Assembly (NCBI GenBank): GCA_017614095.1
Contig: JAGACN010000054.1
Location: forward strand, 1 to 7,924
Origin: Clostridia bacterium
GTDB taxonomy: Bacteria; Bacillota_A; Clostridia; Oscillospirales; CAG-382
DNA length: 7,924 nucleotides
Reading direction: 5' to 3'
Shown here: in pieces, positions 1-6,278 of the stretch
Position numbering within the stretch: the first letter of the stretch is position 1
Layout of the letters: each line of letters opens with the position of its first letter
Notes under the pieces: model-generated
Database searches by the model: none
What the model was told of the DNA's origin: nothing
The model's input: only the letters and a program-made list of their open reading frames with translations
Program-made: the position numbers and the translations under genes

Positions 1-155
1 AGGAGATCACGGCCGCGGAACTGAAAGAGGCCGACTACAACAGCTACTACGTTGTGATCAACGAACGGACCTTTTTGGTCATGATCGATTCGGATTCCAC
101 CTACAACGATTTCGGCTCCTATTACGGCGTGAACATCAGCGAGAAAAAGAGCTGA
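1..155 (+). CDS. Unrecognised protein, C-terminal 50 residues only
   Basis: The gene enters from outside the window. The frame starting at base 3 stays open for 50 codons to a TGA at 153-155. The visible part begins EITAAELKEADYNSYY and ends GVNISEKKS. It is rich in Tyr, Asn, Ser and Asp, contains a short hydrophobic strand-like stretch (TFLVMI), and has no cysteines and no membrane segment. I recognise no family. A good intrinsic terminator follows 36 bp after the stop, so this is the last gene of its transcription unit and is separate from the operon starting at 399. Its start, its length and any N-terminal signal peptide are outside the window. Confidence 0.7.
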   Translation, partial: EITAAELKEADYNSYYVVINERTFLVMIDSDSTYNDFGSYYGVNISEKKS

Positions 156-190
156 TTCTTATCCCCGCACAAACGCATAAGGAATCGCGA

Positions 191-214
191 GACCCGGCTC
201 CGGCCGGGTCTTTT
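191..214 (+). terminator. Intrinsic terminator after the upstream gene
   Basis: A perfect 8-bp GC-rich stem (GACCCGGC / GCCGGGTC, 191-198 with 203-210) with a 4-nt loop TCCG is followed directly by TTTT (211-214). It sits 35 nt after the stop of the partial gene and points the same way. The T-run is short, but the stem is strong. The U-run also falls inside a second 8-bp inverted repeat (209-216 with 223-230). Confidence 0.85.
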
Positions 215-234
215 CCATGCACGGAAAAGAGTCA

Positions 235-285
235 GACGGACCGGACGATCTTCCGGCATTGACGGACCGGACGATCTTCCGGCAT
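235..285 (+). repeat. Tandem 25-bp direct repeat with palindromic core, possible double operator
   Basis: Bases 235-259 and 261-285 are identical 25-mers separated by a single T, giving a 26-bp period. Each copy contains the 16-bp imperfect palindrome CCGGACGATCTTCCGG (241-256 and 267-282), which is symmetric except for one mismatched pair. The second copy ends 4 bp before the -35 box of the promoter at 290-318. Two symmetric sites 26 bp apart (about two and a half helical turns) just upstream of a promoter is a layout used by dimeric transcription factors. Regulation is inferred; a recent accidental tandem duplication is the alternative. Confidence 0.8.
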
Positions 286-289
286 CCAC

Positions 290-318
290 TTGACAGCCGG
301 AAGGTTTTCCTGTATAAT
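290..318 (+). promoter_or_regulatory. Consensus sigma-A-type promoter for the 399 gene, hprK and glucokinase
   Basis: A perfect -35 box TTGACA (290-295) and a perfect -10 box TATAAT (313-318) are separated by the optimal 17 bp. Transcription would start at about 324-326 and give a leader of roughly 75 nt before the ATG at 399. Both hexamers match the vegetative consensus exactly, so basal activity should be high and any control is likely to be repression. The tandem palindromic repeat lies directly upstream. Confidence 0.88.
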
Positions 319-347
319 GAAACAAATATATATCATAGGGGCAGAAT

Positions 348-371
348 CGGCATCCGGAGAACCGGAAGCCG
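348..371 (+). promoter_or_regulatory. Leader hairpin in the 5' untranslated region
   Basis: CGGCATCCGG (348-357) pairs with CCGGAAGCCG (362-371) across an AGAA loop, a 10-bp stem with one internal mismatch. It lies in the predicted leader between the promoter and the ribosome binding site. No U-run follows, so it is not an intrinsic terminator. Next to it, CCCC (372-375) can pair with GGGG (384-387) of the Shine-Dalgarno region. The structure could affect mRNA stability or translation; its function is not shown. It is too small to match any riboswitch I know. Confidence 0.45.
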
Positions 372-398
372 CCCCGCATACATGGGGAGGGATCGACA

Positions 399-1304
399 AT
401 GGCTAGGAATCCGGTCGTGCGCAAGCATTTCTTTTCCGCCGCGCGCGAATCCCGCTGGCTGAACCGGCTCGGAGAGCGGGGCTACCGCCTGTGGGCGCTG
501 AACGGCGGCAAGTACTCGTTCAGCGTGGAGGAAGGGGAGACCTTCCGTTACACGGTGGAATGGCAGGACCGCGCAACCGAAAGCGAAGAATCCCGTCAAT
601 ATATACTGGAGAAGGCGGAAAAGGACCAGCCGGTGTGCGCCCAGCGCTCGCTGTGGCTGTATTTCGTCTCCGAAAAGGCTTGCGGGTATTCGAAGAACGC
701 GCTCAAAAAGAACCGCGCCCGCTACCGCAACCCGTTCCTGTTCTTCCTCATCCTCACGCTGATCTGCGTCGGGCTGGCGGTCTACCACATCCAGTCCGTC
801 CCGTTCCTGGAGGAGCAGGAACTGACCATCACCGTCCCGTCCTTCAAGGGGAACGAGAATCCCGTTCTGGACCTGCTGCTCAGGCTGGTCTACGGCCTGT
901 GGACGGTCGCCTACAGCTACTTCATGCTGTTCGGCAGATTCCTCGGGAACACGCTGGCGACCGCCGTCGTTTCCGTCCTGACGCCGCTCGCGCTGGTCTT
1001 CTTCATCCTCAGCCTGGTCTGGGGGATCGAATGGATCCGCTGGCTGCGCATCAAGCCTTCACCGGACCCGGAACCGGAAAGCGGGGAAGACGAAGAAATC
1101 TTTTCACCGTATCCGGAAGACGGTGACGAAACGGAGCCGGATCCCGACGCGGAAACAGAAGCGCCAAACGAGGGACCGGACTTCCCGGAGGAAGCGGATC
1201 TTTCCGCGGATGAAGAGGACATCGCGCTCGAAGAAGACGAAGGGCCGGCCGGAGAGACCGGTCCCGAACCGGAAAGACCGGACGGAGAGGAGAATGTGCT
1301 ATGA
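399..1304 (+). CDS. Membrane protein with DUF2812-like N-terminus and long acidic tail
   Basis: The function is unknown. The 301-residue protein starts at an ATG with GGGGAGG eight bases upstream. Residues about 18-57 (the motif region SRWLNRLGERGYRLWAL followed by an aromatic YSFSVEEGETFRYTVEW strand) resemble the N-terminal region of DUF2812 proteins, which are membrane-linked proteins of Firmicutes. A basic stretch (KKNRARYR, 103-110) precedes a first membrane helix at about 111-130. Further hydrophobic segments lie at about 157-178 and 183-212, the latter followed by EWIRWLRIK. Residues 221-301 form a low-complexity, probably disordered tail with 35 Asp/Glu, 14 Pro and a single basic residue in 81. 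The stop overlaps the hprK start (ATGA), so the two are translationally coupled. It is the first gene after the strong promoter at 290-318. The DUF2812 link is a pattern judgement; the membrane topology and the tail are plain in the sequence. Confidence 0.8.
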   Translation: MARNPVVRKHFFSAARESRWLNRLGERGYRLWALNGGKYSFSVEEGETFRYTVEWQDRATESEESRQYILEKAEKDQPVCAQRSLWLYFVSEKACGYSKNALKKNRARYRNPFLFFLILTLICVGLAVYHIQSVPFLEEQELTITVPSFKGNENPVLDLLLRLVYGLWTVAYSYFMLFGRFLGNTLATAVVSVLTPLALVFFILSLVWGIEWIRWLRIKPSPDPEPESGEDEEIFSPYPEDGDETEPDPDAETEAPNEGPDFPEEADLSADEEDIALEEDEGPAGETGPEPERPDGEENVL

Positions 1305-2257
1305 CCAGTCAGAAATACGAAGTCAGCCTGGTTTCCATCGCGGAGGAGTTCCGTCTGCACCCGGAATACGTACCCGCAGATATCGAAAAGCGGACCGTAT
1401 CCCGTTCGGACATCTCCCGTCCGGGGCTGCCGCTGACCGGCTTTTACAAGGATTTCGAGAACGCGCGCATCCAGATCATCGGAAACATGGAGAACAGTTA
1501 CCTGCGCTCGCTGACTCCGGAGCAGCGGAAAGAGACGATGGACCTCTTCTTCTCCCATCGCGTGCCGATGGTCATCATCACGGCCGGGCAGGCGGTCTTC
1601 CCGGAAGTGCTCGAGGCTGCGAAAGCGTATGAGACGCCGCTGTATACCACCGATCAGTACACGTCCAGTCTGCTCGGGGCGCTGACCTCGTCACTGAACG
1701 TTTCCCTGGCCGAACGGATCACCACGCACGGCGTGCTGGTGGAAGTCTACGGCGAAGGCATCCTCATCCTGGGCGAAAGCGGCATCGGCAAGAGCGAGAC
1801 CGCGATCGAACTCGTGAAGCGCGGCCACCGTCTGATCGCGGACGACGCCGTTCTGCTGCGCCGGGTCTCCGACCGCTCGCTGGTCGGGTCCGCGCCGGAG
1901 GCCATCCGGCATTACGTGGAGCTGCGCGGCATCGGCATCATCGACGTCCGCCGCATCTTCGGCATGGGCGCCGTCAAGGAGACCGAGAAAGTGGACTTGT
2001 GCATCCATTTCGAGCCCTGGGATTCGGAAAAACAGTACGAACGCCTGGGACTGGAAACGCAGTACACCGAACTGCTCGGACTGCAGATCCCGTCCATCAC
2101 CATCCCCGTCCGGCCGGGGCGGAACCTCGCCGTCATCATCGAGATCGCGGCGATGAACAACCGGCAGAAGAAAATGGGCTACAACACGGCCGAGGAACTG
2201 ACCCGCCGGCTGGAAGAGAACTACGCGCAGAACAAAAACCACAAAAATCCGGATTGA
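1301..2257 (+). CDS. hprK: HPr kinase/phosphorylase
   Basis: Bifunctional cytoplasmic enzyme that phosphorylates the phosphotransferase protein HPr on its regulatory serine when glycolytic intermediates are high and removes the phosphate when phosphate is high; this drives CcpA-type catabolite repression in Firmicutes. The 318 residues match the usual length of about 310. The N-terminal domain (about 1-130) is the variable HprK_N region. The catalytic domain has the conserved HG before the P-loop (H143), Walker A GESGIGKS (158-165), the acidic pair D181-D182 in LIADDAV, the family signature ELRGIGIIDVRRIFG (207-221), and the VRPGRN loop (270-275) linked to dephosphorylation. All key residues are present, so both activities are expected. 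The ATG overlaps the previous stop by 4 bp and has GGAGAGGAG (1284-1292) upstream. The HPr and CcpA genes are not in the window. Confidence 0.97.
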   Translation: MTSQKYEVSLVSIAEEFRLHPEYVPADIEKRTVSRSDISRPGLPLTGFYKDFENARIQIIGNMENSYLRSLTPEQRKETMDLFFSHRVPMVIITAGQAVFPEVLEAAKAYETPLYTTDQYTSSLLGALTSSLNVSLAERITTHGVLVEVYGEGILILGESGIGKSETAIELVKRGHRLIADDAVLLRRVSDRSLVGSAPEAIRHYVELRGIGIIDVRRIFGMGAVKETEKVDLCIHFEPWDSEKQYERLGLETQYTELLGLQIPSITIPVRPGRNLAVIIEIAAMNNRQKKMGYNTAEELTRRLEENYAQNKNHKNPD

Positions 2258-2284
2258 TCCGGGAACCGGAAGGAGAAAAAGGGT

Positions 2285-3235
2285 ATGTATTCACTCGGCA
2301 TTGATCTCGGCGGCATGTCCATCAAGGCGGGTATCTGCGACGAGGAGGGAACCATTCTGCATCAGGACAGCTGTCCGACCGTGCTGACGGAAGGCGGCGA
2401 CCGCATCGTGGAGGACATGGCGGCCCTCTGTCTGAAAGTCATCAAGGACGCGGGCATGACGCTGGCCGATATCGCCTATGCCGGCATCGCTTCGCCCGGC
2501 ATCAACGACTGCGACCGCGGCGTCATCGTCTATTCCTGCAACATCCCGACCTTCCAGTATCCGATCGCGCAGAAGCTGTCCGCGCTGACCGGGATCGAAA
2601 AGATCTACATCGACAACGACGCGAACGCCGCCGCGAAAGGCGAAGCCGTCTTCGGCGCCGCGAAAGGATACAAGGATTCCGTCTTCATCACGCTCGGCAC
2701 CGGCGTCGGCGGGGGCGTCATCATCGACGGCAAGGTCCTGACCGGCTGCAACTTCGCGGGCGCGGAAATGGGCCATATGGTCATCGTGCACGACGGGCTG
2801 CCCTGCAGCTGCGGCCGCAAAGGATGCCTGGAATGCTACGCGTCGGCGACGGCGCTGATCCGCCAGACCAAGCAGAAGATGCAGGCGCATCCGGAATCCC
2901 TTTTGTGGGAACTGGTCGGCGGAGACATCGAAAAGGTGTCCGGGCGGACCTCCTTCGAAGGCATGCGGAAGGGCGACAAAGCCGCGAAGGAAGTCGTCGA
3001 CGAATACGCGGGCTATCTGGCCTGCGGCATCACGAATTTCATCAACATTTTCCAGCCGGACGTGCTCAGCATCGGCGGCGGCGTGAGCAACGCGAAGGAC
3101 GACCTGCTGGAGCCGGTGCGTGCCATCGTGGAAAAGGAGCAGTATTCCCGCGACTGCGACAGGAAAACGGTCATCAAGATCGCCGAACTGGGCAACCGCG
3201 CGGGCATCGTCGGCGCGGCCGCGCTCGGACGGTAA
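2285..3235 (+). CDS. glcK: ROK-family glucokinase
   Basis: ATP-dependent sugar kinase that most likely converts glucose to glucose 6-phosphate in the cytoplasm, the entry to glycolysis for glucose not brought in by the PTS. The 316 residues fit the family. Visible motifs: N-terminal phosphate loop DLGGMSIKAG (7-16; Met replaces the usual Thr), DNDANAAAKGE (110-120) with D112 as probable catalytic base, the glycine-rich GTGVGGG (138-144), EMGH (161-164), and the ROK zinc motif CSCGRKGCLE (174-183). The putative zinc ligands are H164, C174, C176 and C181. SIGGGVSNA (262-270) is the C-terminal nucleotide-site loop. There is no N-terminal helix-turn-helix, so it is an enzyme rather than a ROK repressor. 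AGGAG (2271-2275) precedes the ATG. It lies 27 bp after hprK and is probably cotranscribed with it. Sugar specificity is assigned by family; another hexose is possible. Confidence 0.92.
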   Translation: MYSLGIDLGGMSIKAGICDEEGTILHQDSCPTVLTEGGDRIVEDMAALCLKVIKDAGMTLADIAYAGIASPGINDCDRGVIVYSCNIPTFQYPIAQKLSALTGIEKIYIDNDANAAAKGEAVFGAAKGYKDSVFITLGTGVGGGVIIDGKVLTGCNFAGAEMGHMVIVHDGLPCSCGRKGCLECYASATALIRQTKQKMQAHPESLLWELVGGDIEKVSGRTSFEGMRKGDKAAKEVVDEYAGYLACGITNFINIFQPDVLSIGGGVSNAKDDLLEPVRAIVEKEQYSRDCDRKTVIKIAELGNRAGIVGAAALGR

Positions 3236-3277
3236 AACAGAGTCAAGCATAGCAAAGCAATATTCCAACGAACCTCT

Positions 3278-3297
3278 GTCCGGTTTTGGGACCGGGC
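3278..3297 (+). other. Small hairpin in the lon leader
   Basis: In the 82-bp spacer between the glucokinase stop and the lon ATG, GTCCGGT (3278-3284) can pair with ACCGGGC (3291-3297) across a TTTGGG loop, giving seven pairs including one G-U. No T-run follows, so it is not a standard terminator. It ends ten bases before the lon AGGAG (3307-3311). I see no convincing promoter in this spacer, so I cannot say whether lon has its own transcript start or reads through from the hprK operon. Confidence 0.3.
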
Positions 3298-3317
3298 AAT
3301 CATCTCAGGAGTGAACC

Positions 3318-5642
3318 ATGGCAATATCTGATCAACCCATCATGCAGTACCGGACGGTCTGCGTGACCAATATTATCATCTTTCCCGGCATCGTCACCAG
3401 TTTCGAACTGTCCGAGAAGGAGCAGATCACCGCGGCCAAGGAGGCGCAGGCGGAAGACGCCGAGCTGTGCCTGGCCGTGCGCGTCAACCCGGAGGGGGAC
3501 GAGAACAAGCCCGTCGAGTATCTCGACGTCTGCATCGTCGCGAAGGTGGTCAATCTGCTCCGGCTGACGAACGGCCACTACCAGGTGATGGTGCAGGGCC
3601 TCCGCCGCGTCCGGCGGATGGAGACCGAGCTCCGGGACGATCTGTATCTGACCGTCGCGAAGGAGATCCCGGAATCCGAACGGCATCCCATCCAGGAGCG
3701 GCGCGTCGCGCGCATCCTGTGGACGGTGTTCGAGGACTATCTGAAATACATCCCGAACCCCTCGTCCGAGATCCTGGAGGAGCTGAAGAAACTGGACGAT
3801 CCCGGTCTGCTGGCGGATTTCCTCGCGAGCAACTTCCTGACCGGCTACGAGGACCGCGCGTCCGTTCTGATGGAAACGAACGGCTGCAAGCGGGCGGAGC
3901 TCCTGTCGGAGATCCTGGGACGCGAGATCGCGGTGATGGAACTGGACCATTCCATCCAGAACAAGGTGAAATACCGCCTGGCGAAACAGCAGCGGGAGAT
4001 CTATCTGCGCGAGCAGATGAACACCATCCGGTCCGAACTGGGCATGGATGAGAACGAGGAGCCCTTCGACGACGACGATTATTCCGGCCGCATCCGCGAC
4101 GCGAAGCTGCCGCAGTTCGTCGAGGACAAACTGCTGGACGAGAACGCCAAACTGCAGAAGATCCCCTACGGCATGGCGGAAGGCAGCGTCATCCAGAACT
4201 ATCTGGACACCTGTCTGGAACTGCCCTGGAACCGGTATACGAAGGACTGTCTGGACCTCGACGTGGCGCAGCAGGTGCTGGACGAGGACCACGACGGGAT
4301 CAGGAAAGTGAAGGAACGGATTTTGGAATTCCTGTCCGTCCGCAAACTGAATCCGAAGACGCACGGACAGATCCTCTGCCTGGTGGGCCCTCCCGGCGTG
4401 GGCAAGACCTCCGTCGCGAAGTCCATCGCGCGCGCCACCAACCGCAAGTTCGCCCGCATCGCGCTGGGCGGCATCCGGGACGAGGCGGAGATCCGCGGGC
4501 ACCGGAAGACCTACGTCGGCGCCATGCCCGGCCGCATCATCAATGCGTTGAAGATCGCCGGCAGCGCCAATCCGGTCATCCTGCTGGACGAGCTGGACAA
4601 GCTTGCGTCGGATATCCACGGCGACCCGTCCTCGGCGCTGCTGGAAGTGCTGGATTCCGAACAGAACTGCACCTTCCGCGACCATTACGTCGAGATGCCG
4701 TTCGACCTGTCCCAGGTGTTCTTCATCGCCACCGCCAATACGACGGATCCCATTCCGCCGGCGCTGCTGGACCGGCTGGAGATCATCGAGATGGGCAGCT
4801 ATACGGACAGCGAAAAGCTCGCCATCGCGAAGAACCATCTGATCGCCAAGCAGTGTGAGAACAACGGACTCAAGAAGAATCAGATCTCCTTCACGGACGA
4901 GGCCGTGCGGCTGATCATCACCGGCTACACGATGGAGAGCGGCGTGCGCAACCTGGAGCGCGAGATCGGAGCGGTCTGCCGCAAGGTGGCCAAACAGATC
5001 GTGACCGGGGAAGTCCGGAGCGTTCGCGTCACAAAGACCAATCTGCACACTTTCCTGGGCCCCGTCCGGAAAACGCCCGACAAGATGCCCGACAGCGACG
5101 CCGTCGGCGTGGTGAACGGACTGGCCTGGACGGCGCTGGGCGGCGAACTGCTGAAGGTGGAGGCGACCGCCATGAACGGGACCGGCAAACTGGAACTGAC
5201 CGGCAGCCTCGGCGACGTCATGAAGGAAAGCGCGAAGACCGCCGTCAGCTATATCCGCAAGCATTCGGACGAACTGGGCGTGGATCCGGATTTCTATACG
5301 AAACAGGACATGCACATCCACGTGCCGGAAGGCGCCGTGCCGAAGGACGGACCGTCCGCGGGCGTGACGCTGTGCACGGCGCTGGTCAGCGAACTGACCC
5401 ACAAGCCCGTCCGCCGCAACATCGCGATGACCGGCGAACTGACGTTGACCGGCCGCGTGCTGCCCATCGGCGGATTGCGCGAAAAGACCATGGCGGCCTA
5501 CAAGTACGGCTGCGACACCGTCCTCATCCCGTTCGACAACCGCGGAGACGTGGAGGAACTGGACGGGGAAGTCCGGGAGCATCTCAAACTCATTCCGGTC
5601 AAGAACGTGTCCGAAGTGATGCGGCTGGCCATCCGTTCGTAA
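3318..5642 (+). CDS. lon: ATP-dependent protease LonA
   Basis: Soluble hexameric AAA+ serine protease that unfolds and degrades misfolded and regulatory proteins in the cytoplasm. The 774 residues are the normal LonA length (B. subtilis LonA and E. coli Lon are about the same). Order of domains: N-terminal substrate-binding LAN domain (about 8-210), coiled-coil helical region (about 210-300), and AAA+ module with Walker A GPPGVGKT (357-364), Walker [10 protein letters not shown] with D424-E425, sensor N474 in ATANTTD, arginine finger R486, and sensor-2 R544. The C-terminal peptidase domain (about 590-774) has the catalytic Ser680 in PKDGPSAG and Lys723 in [10 protein letters not shown], the Ser-Lys dyad. 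There is no membrane insertion, so it is LonA, not LonB. AGGAG (3307-3311) sits six bases before the ATG. engB follows after only 6 bp, the arrangement known from Bacillus. No CIRCE element is seen upstream. Confidence 0.98.
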   Translation: MAISDQPIMQYRTVCVTNIIIFPGIVTSFELSEKEQITAAKEAQAEDAELCLAVRVNPEGDENKPVEYLDVCIVAKVVNLLRLTNGHYQVMVQGLRRVRRMETELRDDLYLTVAKEIPESERHPIQERRVARILWTVFEDYLKYIPNPSSEILEELKKLDDPGLLADFLASNFLTGYEDRASVLMETNGCKRAELLSEILGREIAVMELDHSIQNKVKYRLAKQQREIYLREQMNTIRSELGMDENEEPFDDDDYSGRIRDAKLPQFVEDKLLDENAKLQKIPYGMAEGSVIQNYLDTCLELPWNRYTKDCLDLDVAQQVLDEDHDGIRKVKERILEFLSVRKLNPKTHGQILCLVGPPGVGKTSVAKSIARATNRKFARIALGGIRDEAEIRGHRKTYVGAMPGRIINALKIAGSANPVILLDELDKLASDIHGDPSSALLEVLDSEQNCTFRDHYVEMPFDLSQVFFIATANTTDPIPPALLDRLEIIEMGSYTDSEKLAIAKNHLIAKQCENNGLKKNQISFTDEAVRLIITGYTMESGVRNLEREIGAVCRKVAKQIVTGEVRSVRVTKTNLHTFLGPVRKTPDKMPDSDAVGVVNGLAWTALGGELLKVEATAMNGTGKLELTGSLGDVMKESAKTAVSYIRKHSDELGVDPDFYTKQDMHIHVPEGAVPKDGPSAGVTLCTALVSELTHKPVRRNIAMTGELTLTGRVLPIGGLREKTMAAYKYGCDTVLIPFDNRGDVEELDGEVREHLKLIPVKNVSEVMRLAIRS

Positions 5643-5648
5643 GAGACC

Positions 5649-6263
5649 ATGGAAGCGAAAATGACCTACGGAGGCGTCAACCTCCACAACGCGGACCTGA
5701 TCCTGACCGCGGGACTGCCGTCCCAGCTGATCAAGACCGGGCTGCCGCAGGTCGCCTTTGCCGGACGGAGCAACGTCGGCAAGAGCTCGCTCGTCAACTC
5801 GCTGCTCGGGCGGAAGAAACTCGCCCGCGTGTCCGGGGAGCCGGGCAAGACGGTGACCGTCAACTGCTACCGCGTGGACGGCAAACTGGTGCTCACGGAC
5901 CTGCCCGGCTACGGATTCGCCCGCCGCGCGAAGGAGGACATCGCGAAATGGTCCTCCCTGACCGAGACCTATTTCAAGGACAACCGGGCTTTGAAACTGG
6001 TGCTCCAGCTGGTCGACTGCAAGGTCGGCGTGACGGAGGACGACCGGATGATGTTACGGTATCTGTCCTATTACGAGGTGCCCTATCTCGTCGTCGCCAC
6101 CAAGGCGGACAAACTGAACAGCACCGGACTGGCGGAAGCGTCCGCCCGTCTGCTGGCCGAGCCGGCGTTCCGGCCGGGCACGGAAGTCGTGCTGTATTCC
6201 TCGCTCAAGGGGAGCGGCCGGGACGCGCTGTGGGAACGGATCCTGACGGCGGTGAATACTTGA
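5649..6263 (+). CDS. engB: Ribosome biogenesis GTPase EngB/YsxC
   Basis: Small essential GTPase that helps assemble the large ribosomal subunit. The 204 residues are typical. Motifs: G1 GRSNVGKSS (39-47), switch-I EPGKTVTVN (64-72) with T68, G3 DLPGYGFA (84-91), G4 TKADK (151-155), and G5 around SSLKGSG (184-190). These define the EngB branch of TRAFAC GTPases. The start is uncertain: the ATG at 5649 has only a weak AAGAG close by, while the in-frame ATG at 5661 (Met5) has GGAAG (5651-5655) at a good distance; the protein differs by four residues. It is cotranscribed with lon (6-bp gap). The last codons (6211-6253) are duplicated at 7242-7284, so the present C-terminus (SGRDALWERILTAVNT) may have been supplied by an insertion. 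Confidence 0.96.
   Translation: MEAKMTYGGVNLHNADLILTAGLPSQLIKTGLPQVAFAGRSNVGKSSLVNSLLGRKKLARVSGEPGKTVTVNCYRVDGKLVLTDLPGYGFARRAKEDIAKWSSLTETYFKDNRALKLVLQLVDCKVGVTEDDRMMLRYLSYYEVPYLVVATKADKLNSTGLAEASARLLAEPAFRPGTEVVLYSSLKGSGRDALWERILTAVNT
6211..6253 (+). repeat. Upstream copy of a 43-bp direct repeat (3' end of engB)
   Basis: This stretch encodes the EngB C-terminal residues around SGRDALWERILTAV. It matches 7242-7284 at 39 of 43 positions. The first 10 bases (6211-6220) and the last 22 (6232-6253) are identical, and the four differences lie at 6221, 6222, 6227 and 6231. The two copies are 1031 bp apart in direct orientation and bracket the nucleotidyltransferase gene, like the two ends of an insertion at the 3' end of a housekeeping gene. 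Confidence 0.9.
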
Positions 6264-6265
6264 TT

Positions 6266-6272
6266 GAGAGGG
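6266..6272 (+). promoter_or_regulatory. Ribosome binding site that favours the TTG start at 6279
   Basis: GAGAGGG lies six bases before a TTG at 6279-6281. The same frame also has a TTG at 6264, directly after the engB stop, but no Shine-Dalgarno sequence precedes that one, and using it would put the GAGAGGG inside the coding region. I therefore prefer 6279. Confidence 0.6.
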
Positions 6273-6278
6273 AAAAAC

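Noticed and set aside
217..462. An 81-codon plus-strand frame across the terminator, repeats and promoter
   Set aside because: It runs through clear regulatory elements and into the 399 gene in another frame. The ATG has no ribosome binding site.
3241..3257. A possible CtsR-like box before lon (AGTCAAG, CAT, AGCAAAG)
   Set aside because: The first heptad is close to the CtsR consensus (5 of 7), but the second matches only 3 of 7 and no good promoter surrounds it. The resemblance is too weak to report as a site.
2291..3268. A 325-codon open frame on the minus strand opposite the glucokinase gene
   Set aside because: Same GC-bias effect: the composition is Ala/Asp/Val/Arg-rich without recognisable motifs, while the plus strand has intact ROK motifs.
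3300..5687. A 795-codon open frame on the minus strand opposite lon
   Set aside because: It is the mirror of lon's GC-rich codon pattern. Its product is a low-complexity His/Asp/Arg/Val-rich string with no motifs, whereas the plus strand encodes a complete LonA with all catalytic residues.
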